A stretch of 46,674 nucleotides of DNA from Streptomyces sp. McG3 (GTDB lineage Bacteria > Actinomycetota > Actinomycetes > Streptomycetales > Streptomycetaceae). Positions 16,925-25,243 of the stretch are shown here, piece after piece. Each line of letters begins with the position of its first letter. The stretch's first letter is position 1. Made by a program: the position numbers and the translations under genes. The stretch is from positions 1 through 46,674 of the forward strand of contig NZ_JAAXYC010000025.1 of the NCBI RefSeq assembly GCF_018619185.1, read 5' to 3'. The notes under the pieces were generated by a model. That model made no database searches and had not been told where the DNA came from. It saw only the letters and a list, made by a program, of their open reading frames with translations.

Positions 16925-17386
16925 TCAGTACAGCAGGTCCAGCTCCGCCCGGACCGTCTTGCCCGGGCTGCGGTCGAGAACGGCCCAGCGGTCGGCCAGG
17001 GCGTCCACGATCAGCAGCCCGCGCCCGCTGTCGGAGCTGTCCTCCGGCGCGGCGATCTCGCCGGGACCGGGCGGCCGGCACTCGCCCCGGGTGTCGGACA
17101 CCTCGATCCGCAGGAGGCCGGGCGTCTCCGGGTCGCCGGGCAGGTGCGACAGGCGCAGTTCGAAGTCGCGGTCGGGGACGCGTCCATGGGTCGCCGCGTT
17201 GGCCGTCAGCTCACCGATGATCAGGGCCGCCGACTCCGAGGCGTCACTGAGGTACGGGATGCCCCAGGTGTGCAGCTTGTGGAGCCCGACGCGGCGGGCG
17301 AGCCGGGCACCGCGTGGATCCGCGTCGAATTGACGCTTGAACACACGTACGGTTACCTCGGGTTGGGGCTTCGTGAGTGCTTCCAT
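16925..17386 (-). CDS. ATP-binding regulatory protein (HATPase, anti-sigma/AbaA-like)
   Basis: This encodes 153 residues from ATG 17386. The GHKL/HATPase_c fold of the RsbW/SpoIIAB type is visible: the N-box helix IIGELTANAATHG (about 57-69), the G1 region LRIEVSDTRG (about 92-101), and SGRGLLIVDALADRWAV (about 119-135) as the G2 region. Such proteins are usually serine kinases or anti-sigma-like switches. It is divergent from an Scr1/WhiJ-type HTH gene with a DUF397 partner; this trio is a repeated Streptomyces arrangement. Target unknown. Confidence 0.85.
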   Translation of the reverse strand: MEALTKPQPEVTVRVFKRQFDADPRGARLARRVGLHKLHTWGIPYLSDASESAALIIGELTANAATHGRVPDRDFELRLSHLPGDPETPGLLRIEVSDTRGECRPPGPGEIAAPEDSSDSGRGLLIVDALADRWAVLDRSPGKTVRAELDLLY

Positions 17387-17430
17387 GCCCCCAGATTCCG
17401 GGCTTCACCGCTCTCCTCACCAGGTCAGCA

Positions 17431-17457
17431 ACCCGTACGCTGAGTCAGCGTACGGGT
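17431..17457. promoter_or_regulatory. Perfect 27-bp palindrome, probable operator
   Basis: ACCCGTACGCTGA and its exact complement flank a single central G. It sits in the 154-bp gap between the divergent HATPase (start 17386) and HTH (start 17541) genes. A perfect 13-bp half-site with a 1-bp centre fits dimer binding, and the neighbouring HTH protein is the obvious candidate. As RNA it could also form a hairpin, but its position ahead of two starts argues against a terminator. Confidence 0.7.
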
Positions 17458-17540
17458 GCGAAGGGTGGACGGTACGGGTCACGTTCCGTGAGCATGGACG
17501 GGTCGCGGACCAGGACAGGCGCACGGGGAGGTGGCCGTAC

Positions 17541-18419
17541 ATGACGCACGGCACGGACAGCATCGACAGCCCGATCTACGGGACCTTCGGCAACGGCAGC
17601 GGGCGCAGTCCCGAGCCGGAACCGCAGTACAGCCTCAAGATGTTCGGGGAAGTCGTCAAGACCTTCCGCAAGCGGGCACGGCTGACGCAGGAACAGTTCG
17701 CCCCGCTCGTCGGGTACTCACCCGAGACCGTCGCCTCCGTCGAGCAGGGCCGCCGCCTCCCGCCGCCCGACTTCGCGGAACGCGCGGACAACATTCTCGA
17801 CGCGTTCGGGGTGATCCTGGCGGCGGCAAAGCATCTGACGCGGCGGAAGGGGCTGGCGAGTTGGTTCCGGCAGTGGGCTCTGCTGGAGCTGGAGGCCCTG
17901 AGCCTTTACACCTACGAGTGCCGGTTGATTCCGGGGCTGTTGCAAACGCCGGCGTACGCGCGGACGCTTTTCACCAACCAGTTGCCTCCGCTCGATGACG
18001 AGCAGATCGAGGCCCAACTCGCAGCCAGGCTGGAACGTCAGCAGCTGCTGCGGAACCGACCCAACACCTCGTTCAGCTTCATCCTCGAAGAGCATCTGTT
18101 CCTGCGGGACTTGGGCGGCGAAGTGGTCACCAGGGAGCTGATCGACCACGTCCTCGACCTGTCCGAGCTGCGCAATGTGGATATCCAGATCATGCCGCTG
18201 GTACGGCATCATCACGCTGGTCTCGGCGGCCCCGTGCAGCTACTGGAGACGCCGGATCACCAATGGTTCGGTTACTTGGAAGGGCAGGCGCACGGGCAGT
18301 TCGTTTCCGACCCCAAAGCGATCAGCGTGATCCAGATGCGGTGTGCCAGTATGCGTTCACAGGCTCTCTCGTTGGACGACTCCAAGAGCCTGATGCGGCG
18401 GATGCGAGGAGCGAGATGA
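17541..18419 (+). CDS. Helix-turn-helix regulator with DUF5753 (Scr1/WhiJ-type)
   Basis: This encodes 292 residues from ATG 17541, behind GGGGAGGTGG. Residues about 31-85 are an XRE-type HTH (FGEVVKTFRKRARLTQEQFAPLVGYSPETVASVEQGRR, cited in part). The rest is the DUF5753/Scr1 domain, with ECRLIPGLLQTPAYAR and the FILEEHLFLRD, NVDIQIMPL and QWFGYLEG blocks. Family members regulate development or secondary metabolism with a small DUF397 protein. The stop overlaps the DUF397 start as ATGA, so the two are made together. It probably binds the palindrome upstream. Confidence 0.92.
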   Translation: MTHGTDSIDSPIYGTFGNGSGRSPEPEPQYSLKMFGEVVKTFRKRARLTQEQFAPLVGYSPETVASVEQGRRLPPPDFAERADNILDAFGVILAAAKHLTRRKGLASWFRQWALLELEALSLYTYECRLIPGLLQTPAYARTLFTNQLPPLDDEQIEAQLAARLERQQLLRNRPNTSFSFILEEHLFLRDLGGEVVTRELIDHVLDLSELRNVDIQIMPLVRHHHAGLGGPVQLLETPDHQWFGYLEGQAHGQFVSDPKAISVIQMRCASMRSQALSLDDSKSLMRRMRGAR

Positions 18420-18661
18420 GCGCCACACCCCTGGCCTGGTTCAAGAGCAGTTACAGCAGCGGCGACGGAGACTCCTGTGTGGAGGTCGCCCTGGAGTGGC
18501 ACAAGTCGAGCTACAGCAGCGGCTCCGGCGACGACTGCGTCGAGGTCGCCGCCTGCCCCTCCACCGTCCACGTCCGCGACTCCAAGCTCGACGCAAGCCC
18601 GCAGCTCGCCCTCGCCCCGACCTCCTGGACCCACTTCCTCGCCTACGCCTCCCAGGGCTGA
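18416..18661 (+). CDS. DUF397 protein with duplicated N-terminal motif
   Basis: This encodes 81 residues starting at an ATG that overlaps the HTH stop. The DUF397 hallmark (W-x-KSSYSSG-x-GD-x-CVEVA) occurs twice in tandem, at about residues 8-25 and 28-45. The normal C-terminal part follows (VHVRDSKLD, WTHFLAYA). Typical DUF397 proteins have one copy and about 60-70 residues. These proteins partner with Scr1-type HTH regulators, probably by binding them. Confidence 0.92.
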   Translation: MSATPLAWFKSSYSSGDGDSCVEVALEWHKSSYSSGSGDDCVEVAACPSTVHVRDSKLDASPQLALAPTSWTHFLAYASQG

Positions 18662-18683
18662 GCAAGCACGCTCGACCGCCGGA

Positions 18684-19556
18684 TCACGGTCGACCACCGT
18701 AGTCACCCCGCGCGGGTCCCGCAGCGGGTGGCCCCTGCTCGTCGGGTTCGACGGTCAGGCCCAGCAGGCGCAGTTCGCGGGTGGACCTGCCCGCGATCTT
18801 GCGGCCGAGGAGGGGGCGGCCGTCGTCGTGGCGGTAGACGCCGGCGGGTTCGGCGGCCAGGGGCTCCTCCCAGCCCCGGTACAGGGCGGTGAGGCGGACG
18901 GTGAAGCCGACCATGAACGCGAGCGGAGCACTCGCGGCGCGAGGCAGCCCCGCCTGGTCGAGGGCGATCCACACGGCGCCGGTCAGCGCGGCGACGGCGA
19001 CGAACCACTCGCCTCGGACGAACTGCTTGGGCGGGACGCCGCAGGAGACGTCGATCAGGAAGCGCCCCGCCGTGGGGCCCACGACGGCGAGGACGAGGGA
19101 GCCCAGGACAGGCAGGCCGACGTCCGCCCCGGTCTGCGCGCCGACGATGGCGTACCAGGGCAGGGCGAAGGACGTGACGAACTGGAAGAGCCCTTCGCGG
19201 AACAGCTGCCCCTGGGAGTAGGCCAGTCGGTGTCCGAGGTATCCGGCGATCAGGCACAGCACGACGTACGAGGAGTTGGTCAGTGCCGCCGGTACGCGGC
19301 CGACCATGACGTCGCGGCTGATTCCGCCGCCGATGCCGCCGAGCAGCGCCATGAGCAGGATGCCGACCACGGTGAAGTTCTTGTAGTGGTCGGGACGGCG
19401 GGCCAGCAGGGCCCCGTTGAGAGCGTTGGTGGTCGCCGCGACCAGGTTGATGAACGTGCCGCCACCCGTGAACTCGAACGACCCGAAACCGACGGTGCCG
19501 ATCGCCAGGTGCGCCGTCATCACCTCGGCCGGCGCGTGCAAGGCCTCGATGGTCAA
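18684..19556 (-). CDS. TRIC-type (UPF0126-like) membrane channel protein
   Basis: About 290 residues with seven or so hydrophobic segments. Gly-rich repeats typical of TRIC-family channels are visible: NALNGALLARRPDHYKNFTVVG, GGIGGGISRDVMVG and, in the second half, VGPTAGRFLIDVSCG. Bacterial TRIC proteins conduct monovalent cations. The C-terminal 60 residues are hydrophilic and contain a Pro/Gly-rich tail. The frame can start at TTG 19556, overlapping the alkyl sulfatase stop, or at GTG 19523 or ATG 19520. None has a clear ribosome binding site, so coupling to the upstream gene is likely. Confidence 0.8.
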   Translation of the reverse strand: MTIEALHAPAEVMTAHLAIGTVGFGSFEFTGGGTFINLVAATTNALNGALLARRPDHYKNFTVVGILLMALLGGIGGGISRDVMVGRVPAALTNSSYVVLCLIAGYLGHRLAYSQGQLFREGLFQFVTSFALPWYAIVGAQTGADVGLPVLGSLVLAVVGPTAGRFLIDVSCGVPPKQFVRGEWFVAVAALTGAVWIALDQAGLPRAASAPLAFMVGFTVRLTALYRGWEEPLAAEPAGVYRHDDGRPLLGRKIAGRSTRELRLLGLTVEPDEQGPPAAGPARGDYGGRP

Positions 19557-21406
19557 GGCGTGACGAGGGGGAAGTCGGGGTCGGGGGTGTCGAGCAGCCC
19601 GGCGAGGGTCGCGAAGACCTGCGGGTCGCCCTGGACGCCGACGCCGTCGAGTCCCTTGCCGGCGAGGACCCCGAGCAGTTGCGGTTTGGTCAGGGTCAAG
19701 GTCAGGTCGGCGGCCGGTACCGGTCCGGTCGCCCCGGCGGCGGCATCGGTGCTGCGGTGGGTGAGGGCTCCGTTGGACAGCAGGAGGTGCCAGGCGCGGC
19801 CCTCGTCGGTGACGTTCCAGGTCATGGTGAGCTTCTCGTCCCACGCCCGGGGGCCGTCGACGCGGACAGCGAGCGAGTCGATGAGCATGTCGACGGTCAG
19901 GGCCATCGCCATCTCGGGGTTGGTCGTCTCCAGCGAGGTGTGCGCGATGGTGCCGCGCAGTTCCTGGGCGCCCATCAGGTAGAAGTTGCGCCAGGTGGCG
20001 TTCTCCGCGCCGAAGCCCAGCTTCTCGTACACCGACGCCAGCGCCTGCTTGGCGAGCGAGTCGCCGGGCGCGGCGAAGACCGCGTGCCCCAGCAGCGTCG
20101 CGGCGAACCGCAGATCCCCCGAGGCCGCGTACTCCTCGCCCTTGGCCACCAGTGCCGGCACACCGCCGTAGTCGGCGGCGAACCGCTGGGCCTGCTCGAC
20201 GGGCGGGTGCTCCCAGAGGTGGGCCGGATTGCCGTCGAACCAGCCCATGTAGCGCTGGTAGATGGCCTTGGCGTTGTGGCTGACGGAACCGTAGTAGCCC
20301 CGGTTCGCCCACCGGTTCGCGATCACGGGCGGAAGTTCGATCCGCTCGGCGATCTCCGGCCCTGTCAGTCCCTGGTTGGTCATGCGCAGGGTCTGGTCAT
20401 GGAGGTACGCCCACATGTCGCGCTGGCCCGCCAGGTGGTCGACGATGCGGTCCCGGCCCCAGGTGGGCCAGTGGTGGGAGGCGAACGCGACCTCGGCCCG
20501 GTCGCCGAACAGGGTGATCGCCTCGTCCAGGTAGTGCGCCCAGATGCGGGTGTCGCGGACCACCGCCCCGCGCAGGGTCAGGATGTTGTGCATGTTGTGC
20601 GTCGCGTTCTCCGCCATGCACAGGGCGCGCCGGTCGGGGAAGGAGAAGTTCATCTCCGAGGGCGCCTCGGTGTCCGGCGTCATCTGGAACACGATCCGCA
20701 CCCCGTCGACGGTCTCCTCCTGGCCCGTGCGGGTGATGTCCACCGTCGGCGGGACCAGGGTGATGGTGCCCGTGGACGTCGTCATGCCAAGGCCGGCGCC
20801 GATCTGCCCGGCGGGCCCCTTCTTCAGCTCGGCGCCGTACATGTAGACCGCGCGGCGGGTCATCGCGCCGCCCGCGTACACGTTCTCCGCCACGGCGTGC
20901 TCCAGGAACCCGGCGGGGGCGATCACCGGTACGGGGGCGTGGCCGTGCGGCAGCACCCCGCGGGAGCCGCCGAAGTGGTCGCCGTGGGAGTGGGTGTAGA
21001 TCAGTCCCGTGACCGGGCGGTCGCCGCGGTGCTCACGGTAGAGCGCGAGAGCGGCGGCCGCGGTCTCCGCCGAGATCAGCGGGTCGATGACGATGACGCC
21101 GGTGTCGCCCTCGACCAGCGTCATGTTCGACAGATCGAGGTTGCGGACCTGGTAGATCCCCGTCGTCACCTCGAACAGGCCCTGCTTGGCGCACAGCCGG
21201 CTCTGCCGCCACAGGCTCGGGTGCGCGCTGGGCGGGCACTCCTCGTCCAGGAACCCGTACGCGTCCCCGTCCCAGACCACCCGGCCGTCCTCCGTCCGGA
21301 TCACCGCCGGGGAGAGGGCGGCGACGAAGCCCCGCTCGGCGTCGTCGAAGTCGGACGTGTCCGCGTAGTCGAGATCATTCGTGGAGGGTTCATCCGTGGA
21401 GGGCAT
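19553..21406 (-). CDS. Alkyl sulfatase, metallo-beta-lactamase fold (SdsA/BDS1-like)
   Basis: 617 residues from ATG 21406; a GTG at 21463 and an ATG at 21442 are alternatives. The metal motif THSHGDHFGG (His139, His141, Asp143, His144) marks the MBL fold. MAENATHNMHN (Glu and His ligands), FASHHWPTWG and NRWANRGYYGSVSHN are characteristic of SDS-type alkyl sulfatases. A dimerisation region follows, and the last 125 residues form the SCP2-like sterol-carrier domain (ALTVDMLIDSLAVRVDGP onward, cited in part). The enzyme hydrolyses alkyl sulfate esters to alcohol and sulfate. No signal peptide is clear. It overlaps the TRIC-like gene downstream. Confidence 0.93.
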   Translation of the reverse strand: MPSTDEPSTNDLDYADTSDFDDAERGFVAALSPAVIRTEDGRVVWDGDAYGFLDEECPPSAHPSLWRQSRLCAKQGLFEVTTGIYQVRNLDLSNMTLVEGDTGVIVIDPLISAETAAAALALYREHRGDRPVTGLIYTHSHGDHFGGSRGVLPHGHAPVPVIAPAGFLEHAVAENVYAGGAMTRRAVYMYGAELKKGPAGQIGAGLGMTTSTGTITLVPPTVDITRTGQEETVDGVRIVFQMTPDTEAPSEMNFSFPDRRALCMAENATHNMHNILTLRGAVVRDTRIWAHYLDEAITLFGDRAEVAFASHHWPTWGRDRIVDHLAGQRDMWAYLHDQTLRMTNQGLTGPEIAERIELPPVIANRWANRGYYGSVSHNAKAIYQRYMGWFDGNPAHLWEHPPVEQAQRFAADYGGVPALVAKGEEYAASGDLRFAATLLGHAVFAAPGDSLAKQALASVYEKLGFGAENATWRNFYLMGAQELRGTIAHTSLETTNPEMAMALTVDMLIDSLAVRVDGPRAWDEKLTMTWNVTDEGRAWHLLLSNGALTHRSTDAAAGATGPVPAADLTLTLTKPQLLGVLAGKGLDGVGVQGDPQVFATLAGLLDTPDPDFPLVTP

Positions 21407-21545
21407 GTAGCCCAGAAGACCCCATATCGCCCGGACTCGCATCACGTGTCCCGTGGTGTCCACCCGCGCGAACGGACGCCCGCCCGGTCCGTGCGCCGGT
21501 GCCGGGCGGGTAACGTAAAGAGGTACTGACTGATTGACTCATGGG

Positions 21546-21575
21546 CCTCCTGGCGGGCTGCGTGAACCCAGGAGG
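21546..21575 (+). promoter_or_regulatory. Hairpin sequestering a Shine-Dalgarno sequence
   Basis: CCTCCTGG (21546-21553) pairs perfectly with CCAGGAGG (21568-21575) across a 14-base loop. The right arm contains the AGGAGG used by the gene starting at 21582. In the mRNA this would hide the ribosome binding site unless melted or bound. Confidence 0.5.
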
Positions 21576-21581
21576 AGCAAC

Positions 21582-22055
21582 ATGACGACCAACCGCGGAC
21601 GCAAGGACGTCATCCGTGACCGGATGGCCGCCACCGGCGAGTCGTACAACGTCGCCGCCCGCAACCTCAAGGCCATGAAGGACATGGGCGCGACCCGCGA
21701 GGCCGTCCTCGTGCAGCGCTGGAAGCCCGCCGACAGCTTCGACGTGCCGTGTCCGTGCGGCGGCACCTGCGAGCCGGGCGAGACGTGCGACCACTGCCAC
21801 GCCCGCCACCGGCACGTGAAGCGCTACCCGGGCTCCACCACCGACGTCGAGACCTGGGCCGACCGCTACGAGTGCACCGGCTGCTCCTCCTCGTACACCC
21901 TGACCATCCACCTGGCCGGTCGGCCCTGGGGCGTCGCCGAGACCGTCGTCCGGGGTGGGTCGGCCGAGGAGGTCGTGCTGGCCAGGGTCTTCCCCGGTGT
22001 GATCCACCCGCTGCTGCGGTCCGAGGCGTCCGACGGCGGGGACGACGAGCAGTGA
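21582..22055 (+). CDS. Hypothetical small Cys/His-rich protein
   Basis: This encodes 157 residues from ATG 21582. The N-terminus (GRKDVIRDRMAATGESYNVAARNL) is a basic, helical segment like those in small DNA-associated or plasmid-type proteins. The middle carries CPCGGTCEPGETCDHCHARHRH and later YECTGCSS, a set of Cys and His residues that could bind zinc. I do not recognise a named family. It is divergent from the alkyl sulfatase. The AGGAGG site is embedded in an inverted repeat. Confidence 0.75.
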   Translation: MTTNRGRKDVIRDRMAATGESYNVAARNLKAMKDMGATREAVLVQRWKPADSFDVPCPCGGTCEPGETCDHCHARHRHVKRYPGSTTDVETWADRYECTGCSSSYTLTIHLAGRPWGVAETVVRGGSAEEVVLARVFPGVIHPLLRSEASDGGDDEQ

Positions 22056-22111
22056 TCCGCTGTCCGTAAAGGGCCCGTGCGGACGGACCTTCTGCTGCTT
22101 GGATGAGCCGC

Positions 22112-22768
22112 ATGAGAATCGACCAGTCCGTAGAGACACCCTGGGGCATATCCGTCTTCGGCGCGGCGAGCATCGACGCCGCCCCTGACGTGGCGCGACT
22201 CCGGGTAGCGATCAAGGAGACCCGGCAGCAGGCCGGAGAGGCGTTCGAGGTCACCCGGCGCGGCGTCAACCAGGTCCGGGAGGTCGTGCGTGGCCACGGC
22301 GTGCCGGACCGGCACGTGTCCACGTCCCGGCTGAACCTGGAGTCCTCCTACGTCTACGGCGGCGAGCGCAAGTTCGTCGGTTACGAGTGCACGGCGTCCT
22401 TCGTGATCGAGCTGCGTGCTCTGGACACCCTGGAAGCCGTACTGGTCGACGTCGTGGAGGCCGGGGCGAACGAGGTCGGCGGCGTCGAGTTCGACGTGCG
22501 GACGAAGAAGGAACTCCGCGCCGAGGCGCGCAGGGCCGCCGTGGCCGCCGCTCGTGAGAAGGCGGCGCTCTACGCGGAGGCCGCCGGTGTCCGGCTCGGC
22601 AAGGTCGTCCACATCAAGGACGTGGACTCCGAGCAGTTGCAGAACAGCTACCGCTCGCACGGCACGAGCGCGGGGGGCAACGGCGAGGGAGACCTCACGC
22701 CCGGCAGGGTCACGGTCACCGCGGGAGTCGTCATCGGCTTCTCGATCATCGAGGACGTCGTGAGCTGA
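22112..22768 (+). CDS. SIMPL (DUF541) domain protein
   Basis: This encodes 218 residues. The start may be ATG 22112 (behind GGATGAG) or ATG 22103. DUF541 features run the full length: WGISVFGAASIDAAPDVARLRV at the start (cited in part), the Gln/Glu-rich helix near 40-60, TSRLNLESSYVY, and the repeat-like EARRAAVAAAREKAALYAEAAG helix ending GKVVHI. SIMPL proteins form oligomers, often periplasmic; this one has no signal peptide, so cytoplasmic location is likely. Function unknown. Confidence 0.88.
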   Translation: MRIDQSVETPWGISVFGAASIDAAPDVARLRVAIKETRQQAGEAFEVTRRGVNQVREVVRGHGVPDRHVSTSRLNLESSYVYGGERKFVGYECTASFVIELRALDTLEAVLVDVVEAGANEVGGVEFDVRTKKELRAEARRAAVAAAREKAALYAEAAGVRLGKVVHIKDVDSEQLQNSYRSHGTSAGGNGEGDLTPGRVTVTAGVVIGFSIIEDVVS

Positions 22769-22779
22769 GACGCCCGGAG

Positions 22780-22839
22780 CCGACAGGGAGGGCCCGGAGC
22801 CCGCGGCCCGCGGTGCGAGCTCCTGGCCCTCCCTGTCGG
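22780..22839. terminator. Bidirectional terminator, 15-bp perfect stem
   Basis: CCGACAGGGAGGGCC (22780-22794) pairs with its exact complement at 22825-22839. It lies between the convergent SIMPL and msrB genes and so serves both. Confidence 0.85.
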
Positions 22840-22846
22840 GCCGCTC

Positions 22847-23254
22847 TCAGCTCCCGTCCGGCGCCAGGGTCAGCGAGATCGAGTTGATGCAGTAGCGCTG
22901 GTCCGTCGGGGTGGGGTAGCCCTCGCCCTCGAAGACGTGGCCCAGGTGCGAGCCGCAGCGGGAGCAGCGCACCTCGGTGCGGACCGTGCCGTGGCTGCGG
23001 TCCTCGACCAGCTCGACCGCGTCGGTGTCCTTCGGGTCGTAGAACGACGGCCAGCCGCAGTGCGACTCGAACTTGGTGTCGGAGCGGAACAGCTCCGCGT
23101 CGCAGGCCCGGCAGGAGTAGACGCCCGCCGTCTTGGTGTCGGTGTACTCACCCACGAAGGCGGGTTCGGTGCCGGCCTGGCGCAGCACCGCGTACTCGGC
23201 GGGGGACAGCTCTTCCCGCCACTGCTCGTCCGGCTTCTCGACGTCGTACGACAC
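22847..23254 (-). CDS. msrB: Peptide-methionine (R)-S-oxide reductase MsrB
   Basis: This encodes 135 residues, the normal MsrB length, from a GTG behind GAGGAG. Zinc-binding CRAC (about residue 48-51) and CSRCG (about 97-101) pairs are present, and the catalytic Cys is in RYCINSISL (about residue 121). The HCGWPSFYDP and GSHLGHVF blocks are diagnostic. It reduces methionine-R-sulfoxide in proteins using thioredoxin. Gene order MsrB-MurC in one direction is familiar from Streptomyces; the 50-base gap permits co-transcription. Confidence 0.97.
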   Translation of the reverse strand: MSYDVEKPDEQWREELSPAEYAVLRQAGTEPAFVGEYTDTKTAGVYSCRACDAELFRSDTKFESHCGWPSFYDPKDTDAVELVEDRSHGTVRTEVRCSRCGSHLGHVFEGEGYPTPTDQRYCINSISLTLAPDGS

Positions 23255-23304
23255 GGCTCGCTCCTCAGCTCGACAGGTGGTCGCTCGATCCGGTCGCCAC
23301 TCGG

Positions 23305-24705
23305 CTACCGGCCGCTCGACAGGTGGTCCAGGATGCGCGGGCCGAGGTCGGTGACATCGCCCGCTCCCATGGTGAGAACGAGATCGCCGGGCTTCGCCAT
23401 TCCCGCGACGGCGGCGGGTACGTCGGCCTGGTCGTGGACGGCGGTGACCTCGGCGCCCGCCGCCTTCGCCGCGTCGATGATCAGGGCGCTGGTGATGCCC
23501 GGGATCGGGTCCTCGCGGGCCGGATAGATGTCCAGGACCACGGAGGCGTCGGCCAGCGCGAGGGCCTGGCCCATCTCGGTGCCCAGCTCCTGGGTACGGG
23601 AGAACAGGTGCGGCTGGAAGACGACCAGGATGCGGGCGTCGGCGGCCGCACCGCGCATGGCCTCCAGGTCGGCGGTCATCTCGGTGGGGTGGTGCGCGTA
23701 CGAGTCGATGACCTGCACGCCCGCCGCCTCGCCCTTGAGCTGGAGGCGGCGCTTGACCCCGGTGTAGCTGCCGAGCGCGGAGGCCAGGTTGTGCGCCGGG
23801 ATGCCGAGGGCGACGCCGGCGGCGAGGGCGGCGACCGCGTTGTGGGCGTAGTGGCTGCCGGGCACCGAGACGGTGAAGGTCAGGAACCTGCCGTTGAGGA
23901 GGACCGTGACCTCACTGGTCAGGCCGCGCGGGGTGACCTTGTGGACGCGTACGTCGGCGTTCTCGGCGGAGCCGTAGGTGACGACCTTGAGGTCGGAGAG
24001 GTCGCGGACCCGGCGGGTCAGCTCGACCGCGCCGGGCTGGTCGGCGGAGACGACCAGGGTGCCGCCGGGGACGACCTTGCCGACGAACGTCTCGAAGGAG
24101 TCGTAGATCTCGTCCATCGAGGCGTAGTTGGCGTGGTGGTCCAGCTCGACGTTGAGGACGATCGCGACCTCGGGGTCGTACTTCTGGAAGCTGCGGTCGC
24201 TCTCGTCCGCCTCGGCGACGAAGATGTCCCCCTCGCCGTGCGTGGCGTTGGTGCCGGGGCCCTCCAGGTCGCCGCCGATGGCGTACGAGGGGGCCAGGCC
24301 CAGCGTGGAGAGGGCGACGGCCAGCATCGACGTCGTGGTCGTCTTGCCGTGGGTGCCGGCGACCGCGATGGCGCGCAGGCCGTTCATCAGGGAGGCCAGC
24401 GCGTCCGAGCGGTGCACGACGGGGATCGACAGCTCGTTCGCGCGGAGCAGCTCCGGGTTGTCGGCGCGGATGGCGCTGGAGACGACCACGCAGGACGCGT
24501 CGTCGGCCAGGTGGCCCGGCGCGTGTCCGATGTGCACGGTCGCCCCCAGCGCCCGCAGGGACTCGGCGGTGGCGGACTCCTTCGCGTCGCTGCCCGCCAC
24601 CTTCGCCCCGCGCTGGGCGAGGATCTTCGCGATGCCCGACATTCCGGCGCCGCCGATGCCGATGAAGTGGGGTCGTTCCATGGCGGCGGGAATGCCGGGT
24701 GCCAT
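23305..24705 (-). CDS. murC: UDP-N-acetylmuramate--L-alanine ligase MurC
   Basis: This encodes 466 residues from ATG 24705, preceded by AGGAG. The N-terminal Rossmann motif HFIGIGGAGMSGIA, the ATP P-loop AGTHGKTTTT (about 115-124), EADESDRSF, NVELDHHANY and DSYAHHPTE match Mur ligases, specifically MurC. It adds the first amino acid, L-alanine, to UDP-MurNAc in cytoplasmic peptidoglycan synthesis. It lies outside the dcw cluster, consistent with Streptomyces. Confidence 0.97.
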   Translation of the reverse strand: MAPGIPAAMERPHFIGIGGAGMSGIAKILAQRGAKVAGSDAKESATAESLRALGATVHIGHAPGHLADDASCVVVSSAIRADNPELLRANELSIPVVHRSDALASLMNGLRAIAVAGTHGKTTTTSMLAVALSTLGLAPSYAIGGDLEGPGTNATHGEGDIFVAEADESDRSFQKYDPEVAIVLNVELDHHANYASMDEIYDSFETFVGKVVPGGTLVVSADQPGAVELTRRVRDLSDLKVVTYGSAENADVRVHKVTPRGLTSEVTVLLNGRFLTFTVSVPGSHYAHNAVAALAAGVALGIPAHNLASALGSYTGVKRRLQLKGEAAGVQVIDSYAHHPTEMTADLEAMRGAAADARILVVFQPHLFSRTQELGTEMGQALALADASVVLDIYPAREDPIPGITSALIIDAAKAAGAEVTAVHDQADVPAAVAGMAKPGDLVLTMGAGDVTDLGPRILDHLSSGR

Positions 24706-24772
24706 CTGTGCTCCTGCGTGATCGCTGCGGTTCGGACGGCGGCCGGGTGCCGTCCCGGACCGCGGGGCCAGC

Positions 24773-25243
24773 CTATTCGCTGTGCGCGAAGAGCTTGAGC
24801 ACCGGGACGCCGACCTTGTGCCGGGCGCGGGAGGCCCAGTCGCGGTGGAAGAACTCCTCGACGTAGTGCGGGGCGGTCAGGACGATGACCTCGTCCGCGC
24901 CCGCCTCCTCGACGACGGTCGTCAGTTTGTCCAGGGGGTGATTCTCGATCACCTGTCCGATCGCTTCGGAGCCCGCGTCGCGCAGGGCCCGGAGGGAGTA
25001 CTCCAGGCCGATCTGCGCGGTCTCGCGGGCCTCGTCGCCCTCCGGCTCCTCGCCCTCGCGGACCGCTTCCTTCAGCTCCCCCATCGCCACGTCGTCGATC
25101 GCGCGCAGCAGGACATCGGCCTGGTCACCGCGCGGCTGCAACAGAACGACGAACGAGATCCGCTCCTCGCCGTGGAGGGTGGTGACAAATTCCACGTCCT
25201 CGGGAGTGAGCGGCTTCTCGATCATCAAAACGCTTGTGAACAC
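24773..25243 (-). CDS. Conserved hypothetical protein next to murC
   Basis: 156 residues from GTG 25243, behind GGAAGGG eight bases upstream; an ATG at 25225 is the alternative. Alternating hydrophobic strands and acidic helices (ISFVVLLQPRG, EVIVLTAPHYVEEFFHRDW, VGVPVLKLFAHSE) suggest an alpha/beta fold of the universal-stress type. Homologues are sometimes labelled indole-3-glycerol phosphate synthase, but the TrpC active-site motifs are absent and the length is too short. Role unknown; it lies 67 bases upstream of murC. Confidence 0.8.
   Translation of the reverse strand: MFTSVLMIEKPLTPEDVEFVTTLHGEERISFVVLLQPRGDQADVLLRAIDDVAMGELKEAVREGEEPEGDEARETAQIGLEYSLRALRDAGSEAIGQVIENHPLDKLTTVVEEAGADEVIVLTAPHYVEEFFHRDWASRARHKVGVPVLKLFAHSE

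Noticed and set aside
18477..19982. 501-residue plus-strand frame
   Set aside because: It covers DUF397 out of frame and then runs antisense to the TRIC-like gene; no domain is visible.
24773..25243. Indole-3-glycerol phosphate synthase
   Set aside because: A label sometimes used for this family, but the protein is too short and has no TrpC phosphate-binding or catalytic motifs.
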